Shown here: positions 16,648-24,636 of the stretch, one piece after another | Layout of the letters: each line of letters starts with the position of its first letter | How positions within the stretch are numbered: position 1 is the first letter of the stretch | NCBI RefSeq assembly: GCF_049445795.1 | Contig: NZ_JBMSDT010000007.1 | Location: 310,001-374,000, forward strand | Source: Larkinella sp049445795 | Lineage (GTDB): Bacteria > Bacteroidota > Bacteroidia > Cytophagales > Spirosomataceae | Direction: 5' to 3' | DNA length: 64,000 nt | Program-made: the position numbers and the translations under genes | Notes under the pieces: model-generated | What the model saw: the letters and a program-made list of their open reading frames with translations, nothing else | Database searches by the model: none | What the model was told of the DNA's origin: nothing

Positions 16648-17683
16648 AGACAACAACGACATTCGGGAAAATACTGCCGAGATTCTGGAATTGGCCCAGT
16701 ACCAGGTTCTTACAGCGGAAAACGGTAAGGTAGGCGTCGAAAAGGCGCTGGAAAACCGCCCGGATCTGGTCATTTGCGATATTATGATGCCGGTTTTGGA
16801 CGGCTATGGCGTGCTGCATATTTTCAACAAAAATCCCGATCTGGCTGGCATTCCGTTTATCTTCCTGACGGCCAAAACCGAGCGGGCCGACTTCCGCCGG
16901 GGCATGGAAATGGGGGCCGACGATTACCTGACCAAACCGTTCGATGAAATTGAACTGCTGAATGCGATCGAAGGTCGTCTGAAACGCTTCGAGCAGATGC
17001 GTCCATCGTACGAACCGACCCAGGCTGGCTTAAATCAGTTTCTGGATGATGCCCAAACCGCCACCGGGATCAACTCCCTGGTGGTCGACCGGAAAACCCA
17101 CGTCATCCGGAAAAAGCAATATATTTATTCGGAAGGTGATGAACCAACGCGGCTGTACTTTGTGCAGTCGGGCCGCGTGAAAACGTTCAAAACCAACCCG
17201 GACGGTAAAGAGTTTATTACCGGTTTGTACCAGCCGGGCGATTTCTTCGGTTACGTGAGCCTGCTTGAACATACCGACCAGACGGATTCGGCCGTAACCC
17301 TGGAGGATTCGGAGTTGTTGTATATCCCGAAAGACGATTTTATGAGCCTGATTTCGCGCGATGGCGAGGTGGCCCGGCGGTTTGTGCAACTGCTGGCCAA
17401 CCGCGTGACCGACCGCGAGCAGCAGTTGCTGGGCATGGCGTATAATTCCCTCCGTCGGCGCGTGGCCGATACGCTATTGCGGCTGCACGAAAGTCTGCAA
17501 CACGAGCAGCAGGAACAGGCCGTAATTCCGTTCTCCCGCGATGACCTGGCGTCGATGGTCGGCACGGCCACCGAATCGCTGATCCGGACGCTGAGTGAGT
17601 TTAAAAACGACGGCTTGATCGACATCAAAGGCACTAATATCCGCGTGCTCCAGCCCGAAAAGCTGAAGCGGTCGCGGTGGTGA
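16625..17683 (+). CDS. Response regulator fused to CRP/FNR-type DNA-binding module
   Basis: A 352-residue regulator. The receiver (about 1-122) has D52 as the phosphoacceptor and K104 in 'YLTKPFDE'. A cyclic-nucleotide-binding-type beta-roll follows (about 150-255: 'YIYSEGDEPTRLYFVQSGRV', 'GLYQPGDFFGYVSLLE'), then a Crp helix-turn-helix (about 300-335: 'FSRDDLASMVGTATESLIRT'). It thus combines in one chain what FixJ and FixK do separately. There are no FNR iron-sulphur cysteines; the only cysteine is C51 in the receiver. The start at 16625 is inside the kinase gene, implying coupled translation. Targets are unknown. Confidence 0.93.
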   Translation: MKTILLIEDNNDIRENTAEILELAQYQVLTAENGKVGVEKALENRPDLVICDIMMPVLDGYGVLHIFNKNPDLAGIPFIFLTAKTERADFRRGMEMGADDYLTKPFDEIELLNAIEGRLKRFEQMRPSYEPTQAGLNQFLDDAQTATGINSLVVDRKTHVIRKKQYIYSEGDEPTRLYFVQSGRVKTFKTNPDGKEFITGLYQPGDFFGYVSLLEHTDQTDSAVTLEDSELLYIPKDDFMSLISRDGEVARRFVQLLANRVTDREQQLLGMAYNSLRRRVADTLLRLHESLQHEQQEQAVIPFSRDDLASMVGTATESLIRTLSEFKNDGLIDIKGTNIRVLQPEKLKRSRW

Positions 17684-17701
17684 TTGAAACCGGGGTGGTT
17701 T

Positions 17702-18604
17702 TCACTTTTTCCGCATGGCCCACTCCCGGCCGGGTTTGTCGACCCGGAAGGTTTCCAGATTGCCCTGATCCTGCAACGTGACGTAGGCCGTGCGGCCGTC
17801 TTTACCGCCAAAACAGATGTTGGTCGGCCGTTTGCCGATCAATTGAATTTCCTGCACAACTTTACCATCAGGCGACACTTTGGCGACGGTGCCTTTGCCA
17901 AACCGGGTGATGTACAGATTGCCGTCGGCGTCACAGCGCATCCCATCCATGCCAAAATCCGGAAACTCGATCAACAGCCGTTTGTTGCTCACCTGCCCGC
18001 TGGCCGACAGATCGTACACCCAGACTTTCCGCTGGTTCGACTCGTTGACGTACAGCCGCTTATCATCCGGACTTACCTCCACGCCGTTGGTGGTGCCCAT
18101 GTTCTCTTCCAGCAACGTCACCTTGCCGTCAGTATCGATGCGCCAGAGGTTGCCGGTATTGTTTTTCCAGCTCGGATCGCTGGCGTACAGCCGGTCTTTG
18201 CCGTCGATGGCAATGTCGTTCGGCTGGTTCATGCGCGGTTCGTTGGCAAACACGCTGACGGTTTTTGTCCCGGCCGCTACTTTCAGAATGTTGTGTTTGG
18301 GGTAATCGGCGATCAGCATATCCCCTTTCCGATTAAACCGAATGCCGTTGCCAATGCTGCCTTCGGGCAACTCCACAAACACGCTGGCCTCTCCACCCGG
18401 CGTAATTTGGCCGACGGTGCCCTGTTTGCCAAAATTCACGGCATAAATCGTCCCGGTTTTATCCACGGCCGGACCTTCCACACCAGAGGTAAAGCCGTTG
18501 GCGGGCGTAAAGACGGCGGATTTAAACAAATCGTCGGCGGGCTGGGTCGCCATCAGGGCGAAACCGGTGAGGCAAGTAGCCAGGGCAAGCGTATGTTTAT
18601 TCAT
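17702..18604 (-). CDS. Exported SMP-30/gluconolactonase-like protein
   Basis: A 300-residue six-bladed beta-propeller of the SGL family with a Sec signal peptide (MNKHTLALATCLTGFALMAT). Metal and substrate residues fit the family: the Glu in 'GVEGPAVDKTG', the Asn in 'TNGVEVSPDDKRLY' and the Asp positions in 'NDIAIDGKDRLYASD' and 'DGMRCDADGNLY'. Family members open sugar lactones or related esters using Ca2+/Zn2+. The upstream 15 codons of open frame are ignored because ATG 18604 gives the clean signal peptide. It is the last gene of the long minus-strand block, where a lactonase would fit after the sugar dehydrogenases. Confidence 0.85.
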   Translation of the reverse strand: MNKHTLALATCLTGFALMATQPADDLFKSAVFTPANGFTSGVEGPAVDKTGTIYAVNFGKQGTVGQITPGGEASVFVELPEGSIGNGIRFNRKGDMLIADYPKHNILKVAAGTKTVSVFANEPRMNQPNDIAIDGKDRLYASDPSWKNNTGNLWRIDTDGKVTLLEENMGTTNGVEVSPDDKRLYVNESNQRKVWVYDLSASGQVSNKRLLIEFPDFGMDGMRCDADGNLYITRFGKGTVAKVSPDGKVVQEIQLIGKRPTNICFGGKDGRTAYVTLQDQGNLETFRVDKPGREWAMRKK

Positions 18605-18621
18605 TCTTAAAGCGTTGATTT

Positions 18622-18664
18622 GTTTATAGTTTATAGTTGAAACGAACAACTATAGACCATAAAC
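18622..18664. repeat. Inverted repeat, family F (related to 21259-21367)
   Basis: Arms 18622-18639 and 18647-18664 pair with two mismatches around 7 nt. The words GTTTATAGTTTATAG are shared with the longer element at 21259-21367. Confidence 0.65.
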
Positions 18665-18681
18665 GCTAAACCTACTCAAAC

Positions 18682-19788
18682 TCAATGCCGCCGGTATTCC
18701 ATTTCCTGCACGGCGTCGCGTTCCTCTTTCGGCATCCGGCTGTGCCACCATGATGCCAGAATGGAACCGGTGATGTTCATCAACGGGCCGAAGATGGCAG
18801 GGGCCAGCCCAACCGTCGCCATTTTACCCATTTCCTTGGCAATGCCCGACGCCAGACCGCCGTTTTGCATTCCGACCTCAATCGCCATCGTCCGGCAGTC
18901 GCGCTCGCTCATCCGGAACAGTCGCCCTGACCAGTAGCCAAGGAAATAGCCCGACAGGTTGTGCACCAGTACCAGCCCCAGCAGCAACGGCCCGATGGTC
19001 AGCAGGCTGTCGCGACCTGCCGCCGTGATGATCACGATGATGAAGGCAATGCCGAACATCGACACATACGGCATCAGGTTGTCCAGCCACACGGCTTTTC
19101 CGCTCAAAAACCGGTTGAACAACAGCCCCGCGCCGATCGGAATGATCACCATTTTAGCAATGTCGATCATCATGTGTACCGTGTTGATCTCGACAAAAGC
19201 CCCAGCCAGCAACTTCATCAAAACCGGCGTCACGAAGGGGGCCAGCATGGTCGATACGGCCGTAATCGTAATCGACAGGGCCAGGTTTGCTTTCGCCAGG
19301 TACGAAATCACGTTGGAAGCCATGCCGTTGGGCGAACAGCCGATCAGGATGATCCCGGCGGCAATTTCGGGCGGCAGTCCGCTGATGCTCGCCAGAAAAT
19401 AGCCGAGGCTGGGCATGATGATGAAGTGGCTGATGACGCCGATCAGCACGCCTTTCGGCATCCGGATGACACCCACAAAATCGTCGAGACTCATGGACGT
19501 TCCCATCCCGAACATGATGAGCTGAATCAGGGGCGTAATGAGCGTACTGAATTTAAAATCTCCGACCGAAACAAAGTACTGCGGGTAGTAGAGCGCCGTG
19601 ACAACGGCCGCGAAGATGACGACGGTGTACGAAAAGCCTTTCAGGTTCTTGTACCCCCGAAAACCGATGGCAACGGAAAGAAAGCAGGCAATCAGGAAGG
19701 GACCAGCCATCGGCAGATTGCCGCTGACCATCAGTGCGAGCGCGACCAGCAGACAAACTCCCGCCAGACCCAGAATCAGTTTATGCAT
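18682..19788 (-). CDS. Bile acid:Na+ symporter family (BASS) transporter
   Basis: A 368-residue protein with about ten membrane helices. It carries BASS family signatures: 'LIMFGMGTSMSLDDF', 'IILIGCSPNGMASNVISYLAKANLALSI' (split helix region binding Na+) and 'EVGMQNGGLASGIA'. Known BASS proteins import bile acids, pyruvate, pantoate or other organic anions with Na+. The N-terminal ~50 residues contain two or three extra hydrophobic stretches. It lies inside the catabolic block between amidohydrolase 1 and the lactonase, so I infer uptake of the organic-acid product of that pathway. Confidence 0.9.
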   Translation of the reverse strand: MHKLILGLAGVCLLVALALMVSGNLPMAGPFLIACFLSVAIGFRGYKNLKGFSYTVVIFAAVVTALYYPQYFVSVGDFKFSTLITPLIQLIMFGMGTSMSLDDFVGVIRMPKGVLIGVISHFIIMPSLGYFLASISGLPPEIAAGIILIGCSPNGMASNVISYLAKANLALSITITAVSTMLAPFVTPVLMKLLAGAFVEINTVHMMIDIAKMVIIPIGAGLLFNRFLSGKAVWLDNLMPYVSMFGIAFIIVIITAAGRDSLLTIGPLLLGLVLVHNLSGYFLGYWSGRLFRMSERDCRTMAIEVGMQNGGLASGIAKEMGKMATVGLAPAIFGPLMNITGSILASWWHSRMPKEERDAVQEMEYRRH

Positions 19789-19843
19789 GATACTATTTCA
19801 GAAGGTTTAGGAAAACACAGCCAAATATAACGGTTTCCCCTTT

Positions 19844-19928
19844 CGTACCCACGGACTTTAGTCCGTGTTTTTAGAGCTAGCAACTCGAATTGTCAGGAAA
19901 AAAACACGGACTAAAGTCCGTGGGTACG
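19844..19928. repeat. REPIN-like inverted repeat, family A copy 2
   Basis: Arms 19844-19872 and 19900-19928 are inverted copies of the family A sequence; each arm forms its own CACGGACT/AGTCCGTG hairpin. It separates amidohydrolase 1 from the symporter gene and ends 4 nt from the amidohydrolase stop. Confidence 0.9.
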
Positions 19929-19932
19929 GACC

Positions 19933-21213
19933 TCACTGCGGCCGCTGGCGGACCACGATGGGTTCGGCAATCCCGTTCAGGTCGTACACGATCCGGCCTT
20001 TGCGGATGGTCATTTCGCAGGCCAGTTTTTGTTTTCCTTCAATTTTATGCCCGGTGTAGTCGAAAAAGCCGAAATAACCGGTGTCGCGCACGGCAAACTT
20101 CCCGTCCACCACATCCAGCAGAGCGACGTCGGCTTCGGCACCTTCGGTCAGGTGGCCGAGTTCGGGCCGTTTGATGGCCTGCGCCGGACTCCAGGTGCTG
20201 GCTTTGATCACGCTTTTCAGATCCATGCCCATCGCCATGAATTTCGACATCACGTTCAGCATGTCTTTCATGGCGTTGTTCATGCTGCCGGTATGAATGT
20301 CGGTACTGATTGTATTAGGGTAAAAACCGCTCTTCAGCGCCGGAATGGCCTGCGAGAAGGCGAAGCTGATACCTCCGTAACCCACGTCGAAAATGATTCC
20401 TTTTTTCTGCGCTTCCCAGACAAACGGTTTCAGTTTGTTGGTCGTCACGTCCAGAATTGGCTCGCGGGTGGCCAGTTGCCCGAAGCAGTGGGTAAAAATG
20501 TCACCCGGCCGCAGGCGTTTCAGAAACAACTCCTCAATGGATAAAGTCGGTTTGCTCCCGCCAAAATCGATCATCACCGGTTTGTCAGCCAGCTTCCCGG
20601 CTTCCACGGCCCGGTCGGTCGGCGTCCAGTCGTAGCCGTTGAAGTGCGCCAGTTTGATGCCGACGACTTGCTCCGGGTATTTCTTCGCCATTTCGGCCGT
20701 GGCTTTGGCGTCCATGTCCTCAATGTTCTGCTCGAACTTGCCGCCCCGCATCCCGCTCCCGACGATGTTGAGCAGGGCCAGCACCCGCGTTTGCGATGCG
20801 TCGATGGTTTGCTTCTTGAACGTCTCGAAATCACGCCAGCCCGAGCAGCCCGCGTCGACAATGGTCGTCACGCCGTTCCGGAACGTAAAACCGTCGGGCG
20901 GCAGGGCATTCGGGCCGTTGCTGTAGGTCTGGTCCATGTTGGTTCCGAAAAAAACGTGCGTATGAATATCAATGATACCGGGCGTGACGTACAGCCCTTT
21001 GGCGTTGACCACCTGACGCGCACCGGTCGCGTCGATGTTTTTGGCCACCTTCGCAATCTTACCGTCCAGAATCGCCACATCCATCACGGCGTCGACGTTA
21101 TTTTTCGGGTCGATGACGTGCCCGTTTTTGATCACGATGTGGTACGGTTGCGCCAGCGTCCACTCACTGACGAGCAGGCTCAGGGCCGCAACGATAAGTA
21201 ACAGGTTCTTCAT
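19933..21213 (-). CDS. Exported amidohydrolase/deacetylase, copy 1
   Basis: A 426-residue metal-dependent amidohydrolase with a Sec signal (MKNLLLIVAALSLLVSEWTL). The TIM-barrel metal ligands are visible: HTH in 'DIHTHVFFG', the bridging Lys in 'VVGIKLAHFNG', His in 'DIFTHCFGQ' and Asp in 'ISTDIHTGS'. This pattern belongs to the amidohydrolase/deacetylase group that is typically paired with a SelA-like PLP enzyme, as here and as in the Enterococcus EF_0837/0838 and Salmonella dga-type loci. It probably removes an N-acyl group or opens a cyclic amide in the periplasm. It is downstream of SelA-like enzyme 1 with a 164-nt gap holding an inverted repeat. A paralogue is at 26572-27834. Confidence 0.88.
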   Translation of the reverse strand: MKNLLLIVAALSLLVSEWTLAQPYHIVIKNGHVIDPKNNVDAVMDVAILDGKIAKVAKNIDATGARQVVNAKGLYVTPGIIDIHTHVFFGTNMDQTYSNGPNALPPDGFTFRNGVTTIVDAGCSGWRDFETFKKQTIDASQTRVLALLNIVGSGMRGGKFEQNIEDMDAKATAEMAKKYPEQVVGIKLAHFNGYDWTPTDRAVEAGKLADKPVMIDFGGSKPTLSIEELFLKRLRPGDIFTHCFGQLATREPILDVTTNKLKPFVWEAQKKGIIFDVGYGGISFAFSQAIPALKSGFYPNTISTDIHTGSMNNAMKDMLNVMSKFMAMGMDLKSVIKASTWSPAQAIKRPELGHLTEGAEADVALLDVVDGKFAVRDTGYFGFFDYTGHKIEGKQKLACEMTIRKGRIVYDLNGIAEPIVVRQRPQ

Positions 21214-21258
21214 GGGTTTGGGGTTATGGCATTGAAAATGAAGGAGAGAATAGTCTGT

Positions 21259-21367
21259 AGTTTATAGTTTACGGTTTATAGTTTATGGCCCATGAATCAT
21301 GGATAACGTTTTGGCATTCAAAGAATTGACTCATCAACTGTAAACTATAAACCGTAAACTATAAACT
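21259..21367. repeat. Inverted repeat, family F, long form
   Basis: Two perfect 27-bp arms (21259-21285 and 21341-21367) of the TAGTTTATAGTTTACGG type around a 55-nt spacer, filling the gap between the SelA-like gene and amidohydrolase 1. Confidence 0.88.
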
Positions 21368-21377
21368 GACGGAAGAC

Positions 21378-22595
21378 TTACACCACTTTGGAAAGCTCCT
21401 CTTTGATTCGTCGGGCCACGATCTTCTCCTGACCCGGTTTCAGCATCCAGACCGTCACGCCGATGCTGCTGGGGCCGCCCCCACCGACTTCGATCGACGG
21501 GTCGCCGGTGCGCAGGGCTTCCTGCAACTGCTTGCCCGTGATTTTCAGTTGGGCCGGGTCCCAGGAGATACGGAGCGAGGGCGTGTGGTTGCCGAGCGGA
21601 TTGACGCGCACCTCGGTTTTGATGCCGTTTACGGTTTTGACGGTGTTCTCGACGTGGGCTACCCCGTCTTCCCAGCTTTTCCAGGTTTTGGCAAAATCCT
21701 GCGCCAGAAACTTCTCGACGGCCACATACATGCCCAGAATTTCCTCCTTGTTCACTTTCATGCCGCGCCCAATGTTGAACCCACGCGGAGGCATATGCAC
21801 CCGAGCGGCTTCAATGATGGACTTTTTGCCCATCAGCAACCCGGCGCTCTGCGGGCCGCGCATGGCTTTTCCGCCCGAAACCACCACAAAATCGAAGCCC
21901 ATGTCGTTGAATTTGTACAGATTTTCGACCGGCGGCACGTCGGCGGCAATGTCGATGGACGTCGGAATGTTGTGTTTTTTGCCCAACGCCACCCACTCTT
22001 CGTGCATAATCTTGCCCTTGTCCGATTGAATGTGCAGGAAGTGCAGCAGGGCGGTTTTCTCGTTGATGGCTTTCTCCAGTTCCTCGACGGTTTCGATGTA
22101 AACCATCTTGCAGCCGGTGTTCACCAGCGCGTGGTTGTAAACAATTTCGTGGCCTTTCTGGCAGATAACTTCCGATTTCATGCCGGTGCCTTCCAGGTGG
22201 GGCAGCGCTTCCACTTTCTTCTGGTCGGTACCGGTCAGGATGCCCGCCAGCCCCAGCGTCATGCCCGAAAACGCGCCCGAGGTTACCACAGCGGCTTCCG
22301 AATGCACCAGTTTGGCAATTTTCTCCCCGACCTTGTCCTGCAATTCGTCCAGCAGACAGAACTCTTTCGAGGCATAGTTGATGGCTTCGAGCACTTCGTC
22401 GTGCATCAGCGAGCCCGTCATGTAGGTCAGCGTTCCGGCGGCATTGATGAACGTCCGGACGCCCAGCTCCTTAAACAGATCGCGTTTGGGAGCCGCCAGC
22501 GCTGCGGCTTCGGCGGTTACGGGCAAGGTGCCGACCAGTCCACCCAGCAGGGGGACACTCGACAGGCGTTTGATGAGTTTTCTTCTGCTTAACAT
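21378..22595 (-). CDS. Exported SelA-like PLP enzyme (ammonia-lyase type), copy 1
   Basis: A 405-residue fold-type I PLP enzyme related to selenocysteine synthase-like D-glucosaminate-6-phosphate ammonia-lyase (DgaE group). The Schiff-base lysine is K243 in 'VSGGKAMRGPQSAG'; 'FINAAGTLTYMTGSLM' and 'SIDIAADVPPVENLY' are family blocks. The N-terminus is a twin-arginine leader (SRRKLIKRLS followed by a hydrophobic stretch), so the protein is probably folded with PLP in the cytoplasm and exported by Tat. An exported PLP enzyme is unusual. It is upstream of amidohydrolase 1; family chemistry is elimination of ammonia from a 2-amino-3-hydroxy acid. Copy 2 is at 27834-29057. Confidence 0.88.
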   Translation of the reverse strand: MLSRRKLIKRLSSVPLLGGLVGTLPVTAEAAALAAPKRDLFKELGVRTFINAAGTLTYMTGSLMHDEVLEAINYASKEFCLLDELQDKVGEKIAKLVHSEAAVVTSGAFSGMTLGLAGILTGTDQKKVEALPHLEGTGMKSEVICQKGHEIVYNHALVNTGCKMVYIETVEELEKAINEKTALLHFLHIQSDKGKIMHEEWVALGKKHNIPTSIDIAADVPPVENLYKFNDMGFDFVVVSGGKAMRGPQSAGLLMGKKSIIEAARVHMPPRGFNIGRGMKVNKEEILGMYVAVEKFLAQDFAKTWKSWEDGVAHVENTVKTVNGIKTEVRVNPLGNHTPSLRISWDPAQLKITGKQLQEALRTGDPSIEVGGGGPSSIGVTVWMLKPGQEKIVARRIKEELSKVV

Positions 22596-22613
22596 GCGTG
22601 TGTTGGAGTTTCG

Positions 22614-24071
22614 TTACGTTCTTTTCTTCCGGTTTTTCCTGCCCGCTTTCGGGTCGGCGGGTAGAGTAATCTTCCAGATGTTGCCACCCTTGCCGCCGTA
22701 TTCGATGATGTACACGGTATTGTCGACCAGCAACGCGTCGGTGGGCTCCGTAAAACCGTCGACCAGGCGGGTGGTTTTGACCGTATAGTTATCCTTGGCT
22801 TTGTCGTACCTAAAATCGAGGTGTAATAAATCGCGGCCCTGCTTTTTCAGCGGGTTGACGAGGGTTGAGTTGCGTCGCGGGCCGGAGTAGCGGATCACGA
22901 AGCCGTCGCCTTTGAAGTCGTCGGCCAGCACTTTTTTGGTATCGAAAAACAACCCGAGCGGTGAACTGTGGGCATTAAACGTCCCGACCGGCACGCCCGT
23001 CGAATCGCCGTCCATCACCAGCCCGGTTTTTGGGTCGCGGTATTCGTTGGCATCCGGTCCCAAGTTTAGCACCGGGCCGGTAAACGTGACACCCGCCGGA
23101 CGTTTCGGAAACTCGGGGTCATTGCGGAAATACCGCATCAGCCAGGCGTGGGCAAACTTGCTGATAAACGGATCTTTCTCCGGATCGGGTTGCCAGTCGG
23201 CGTATTGTTGCGGGTTATCCAAACCGCCCCCCATCACCCACGGAAAACCGTAGTGGTGGCCCTGCCGCACCCAAAACATATCTTCAGCGTGGTCGTAGTC
23301 GCCGGAATTGGAAACCGCAAACAACCGGCCGTCGCCGTCGAATGCCATGTCGTAGGCATTCCGGATACCTTCGGCATAGATGTAACCGGCCGCTTTCAAC
23401 TTCGCTTCGTCGTCGGGCAACTCCAGGTTTTTGGCATCGACCGGAAACCGGAAGATTTTGGCCGTTAGCGCATTATCGCGGGCATTCGGATACACGCCCC
23501 CGTTGTCCTGCACCTCGCCGTGATCGGTTCGTGCGCCGGTATTGACGTAAATGTATTTCTCATCCGGGCTGATTTCCAGCGCGTTCCAGCCGTGGTCGAA
23601 GGTCGTTTTGTTAGTGCCGTACTCGACGGTATTGAACACCACCGTCATCTCCGGTTTTTCGTCCGACGCCAGGTCGTAGCGCACCATCCGGCCCTTGGTC
23701 CCTTTGTTGTCGTTCACACTGATGTTACCGGCCAGAAACAGGGTATTTTTCAGAAAAGCCGCGCCCTGCAAACGCGTGATGCCGTGATCATCGGCCGAAA
23801 ACACTTTTTCGGCCACCGGCGGCTGGCCGTTCATTTTCACCCGGAATACATCACCCGTGAAGGTTGTGTAATACAGATCACCGGTGCTGGCGTGCCGGAT
23901 CAACCGCACGGCTTCGGGGCCGACGGCCATAAAATGCTCCACCTTGATGTCGGGGCGCAAAGCCGTGGGCGGGATGGGCGCTTTGGCATCGGGGCCTTGC
24001 GCGTAGAGTAACAGGGGGCAGCAAACCGCCACCGTCCATACACGAATTGTTTTCAGGAAAAGGGTCTGCAT
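22614..24071 (-). CDS. Exported PQQ-type sugar dehydrogenase (beta-propeller)
   Basis: A 485-residue protein with a signal peptide (to about residue 25) and a glucose/sorbosone dehydrogenase beta-propeller: repeated 'DLYYTTFTGDVFRVKMNG', 'EYGTNKTTFDHGWNALEISP', 'RNAYDMAFDGDGRLFAVSNSGDYDH' (split in two in the chain) and 'FTEPTDALLVDNTVYIIEYGG'. The family oxidises aldoses at C1 using PQQ and passes electrons to cytochrome c; some members have lost PQQ binding. The C-terminus is very basic. It is directly followed upstream by a cytochrome c gene (2-nt gap), which supports an electron-transfer role. Confidence 0.82.
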   Translation of the reverse strand: MQTLFLKTIRVWTVAVCCPLLLYAQGPDAKAPIPPTALRPDIKVEHFMAVGPEAVRLIRHASTGDLYYTTFTGDVFRVKMNGQPPVAEKVFSADDHGITRLQGAAFLKNTLFLAGNISVNDNKGTKGRMVRYDLASDEKPEMTVVFNTVEYGTNKTTFDHGWNALEISPDEKYIYVNTGARTDHGEVQDNGGVYPNARDNALTAKIFRFPVDAKNLELPDDEAKLKAAGYIYAEGIRNAYDMAFDGDGRLFAVSNSGDYDHAEDMFWVRQGHHYGFPWVMGGGLDNPQQYADWQPDPEKDPFISKFAHAWLMRYFRNDPEFPKRPAGVTFTGPVLNLGPDANEYRDPKTGLVMDGDSTGVPVGTFNAHSSPLGLFFDTKKVLADDFKGDGFVIRYSGPRRNSTLVNPLKKQGRDLLHLDFRYDKAKDNYTVKTTRLVDGFTEPTDALLVDNTVYIIEYGGKGGNIWKITLPADPKAGRKNRKKRT

Positions 24072-24073
24072 TC

Positions 24074-24514
24074 TTATTTGGTGTTGGTCTTCGGAGTCGT
24101 TAGTTTACGCACATAAGCCACTAATTGCCAGCGTTGTTCGTCGGAAAATACCTCTTTGAACGGCGGCATGTTGCCCCGGCCATTTGAGAGCTTCCAGAAT
24201 AGCGCGCCATCGGTTTGTTTGACGACTTCCGGGTCGTGGAAGTTGGCGGGTTTGGCCCCGAGCGCCCGGCCCGCGGCCCCGTCGCCGTACCCTGCTTCGC
24301 CGTGGCACGACGAGCAGAATTCCTGAAACAGTTCCTCGCCCTGCGCCAGCGTCAGTGGTTCGGTCGGGTACTGGTTTTTCAGCGTATCGGCCCAGGCGGG
24401 CGCTTTCCATTTTTCCTGTTTCGGATCGTCGGCCAACCGGTTTTCCGTAAAACCCGTGATGCCAAAACCGCCCAGCACGCACAAACCGGTAATCAATAAG
24501 GTACAGAAACGCAT
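24074..24514 (-). CDS. Small c-type cytochrome
   Basis: From the ATG at 24514 this is a 146-residue protein with an N-terminal hydrophobic anchor or signal (MRFCTLLITGLCVLGGFGIT). One heme c site, CSSCH, lies near residue 69, and the axial methionine is in 'GRGNMPPF', followed by 'EQRWQLVAYVRKL', the last helix of a class I cytochrome c. It should accept electrons from the flanking sugar dehydrogenases. The TTG at 24544 is an alternative start without a better leader. Confidence 0.88.
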   Translation of the reverse strand: MRFCTLLITGLCVLGGFGITGFTENRLADDPKQEKWKAPAWADTLKNQYPTEPLTLAQGEELFQEFCSSCHGEAGYGDGAAGRALGAKPANFHDPEVVKQTDGALFWKLSNGRGNMPPFKEVFSDEQRWQLVAYVRKLTTPKTNTK

Positions 24515-24561
24515 GTAGTAGTAAAGTGGGGCTTTAAGAACCAACGGTTTATCTTACTTAT

Positions 24562-24636
24562 ACCCCTAAATCCCCTAAAGGGGACTTGGACGCGCCATGT
24601 CCAGATGCCTAAGTCCCCTTCAGGGGATTTAGGGGT
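24562..24636. repeat. REPIN-like inverted repeat, family B copy 1
   Basis: Arms 24562-24587 and 24611-24636, nearly perfect (CCCCTAAATCCCCT type), around 23 nt. Copy 2 is at 33398-33476. It abuts the stop codon of the dehydrogenase-cytochrome fusion gene (24637). Confidence 0.88.

Noticed and set aside
19844..19928. Family A repeats as a CRISPR array
   Set aside because: Each site has only two inverted arms, not direct repeats with equal spacers, and no cas genes are present.
22614..24071. Genes 22614-26397 as electron-transfer for an unrelated pathway
   Set aside because: They sit between the two SelA/amidohydrolase pairs in the same direction with gaps mostly filled by repeats, so I treat them as part of the block, noting this is inference.
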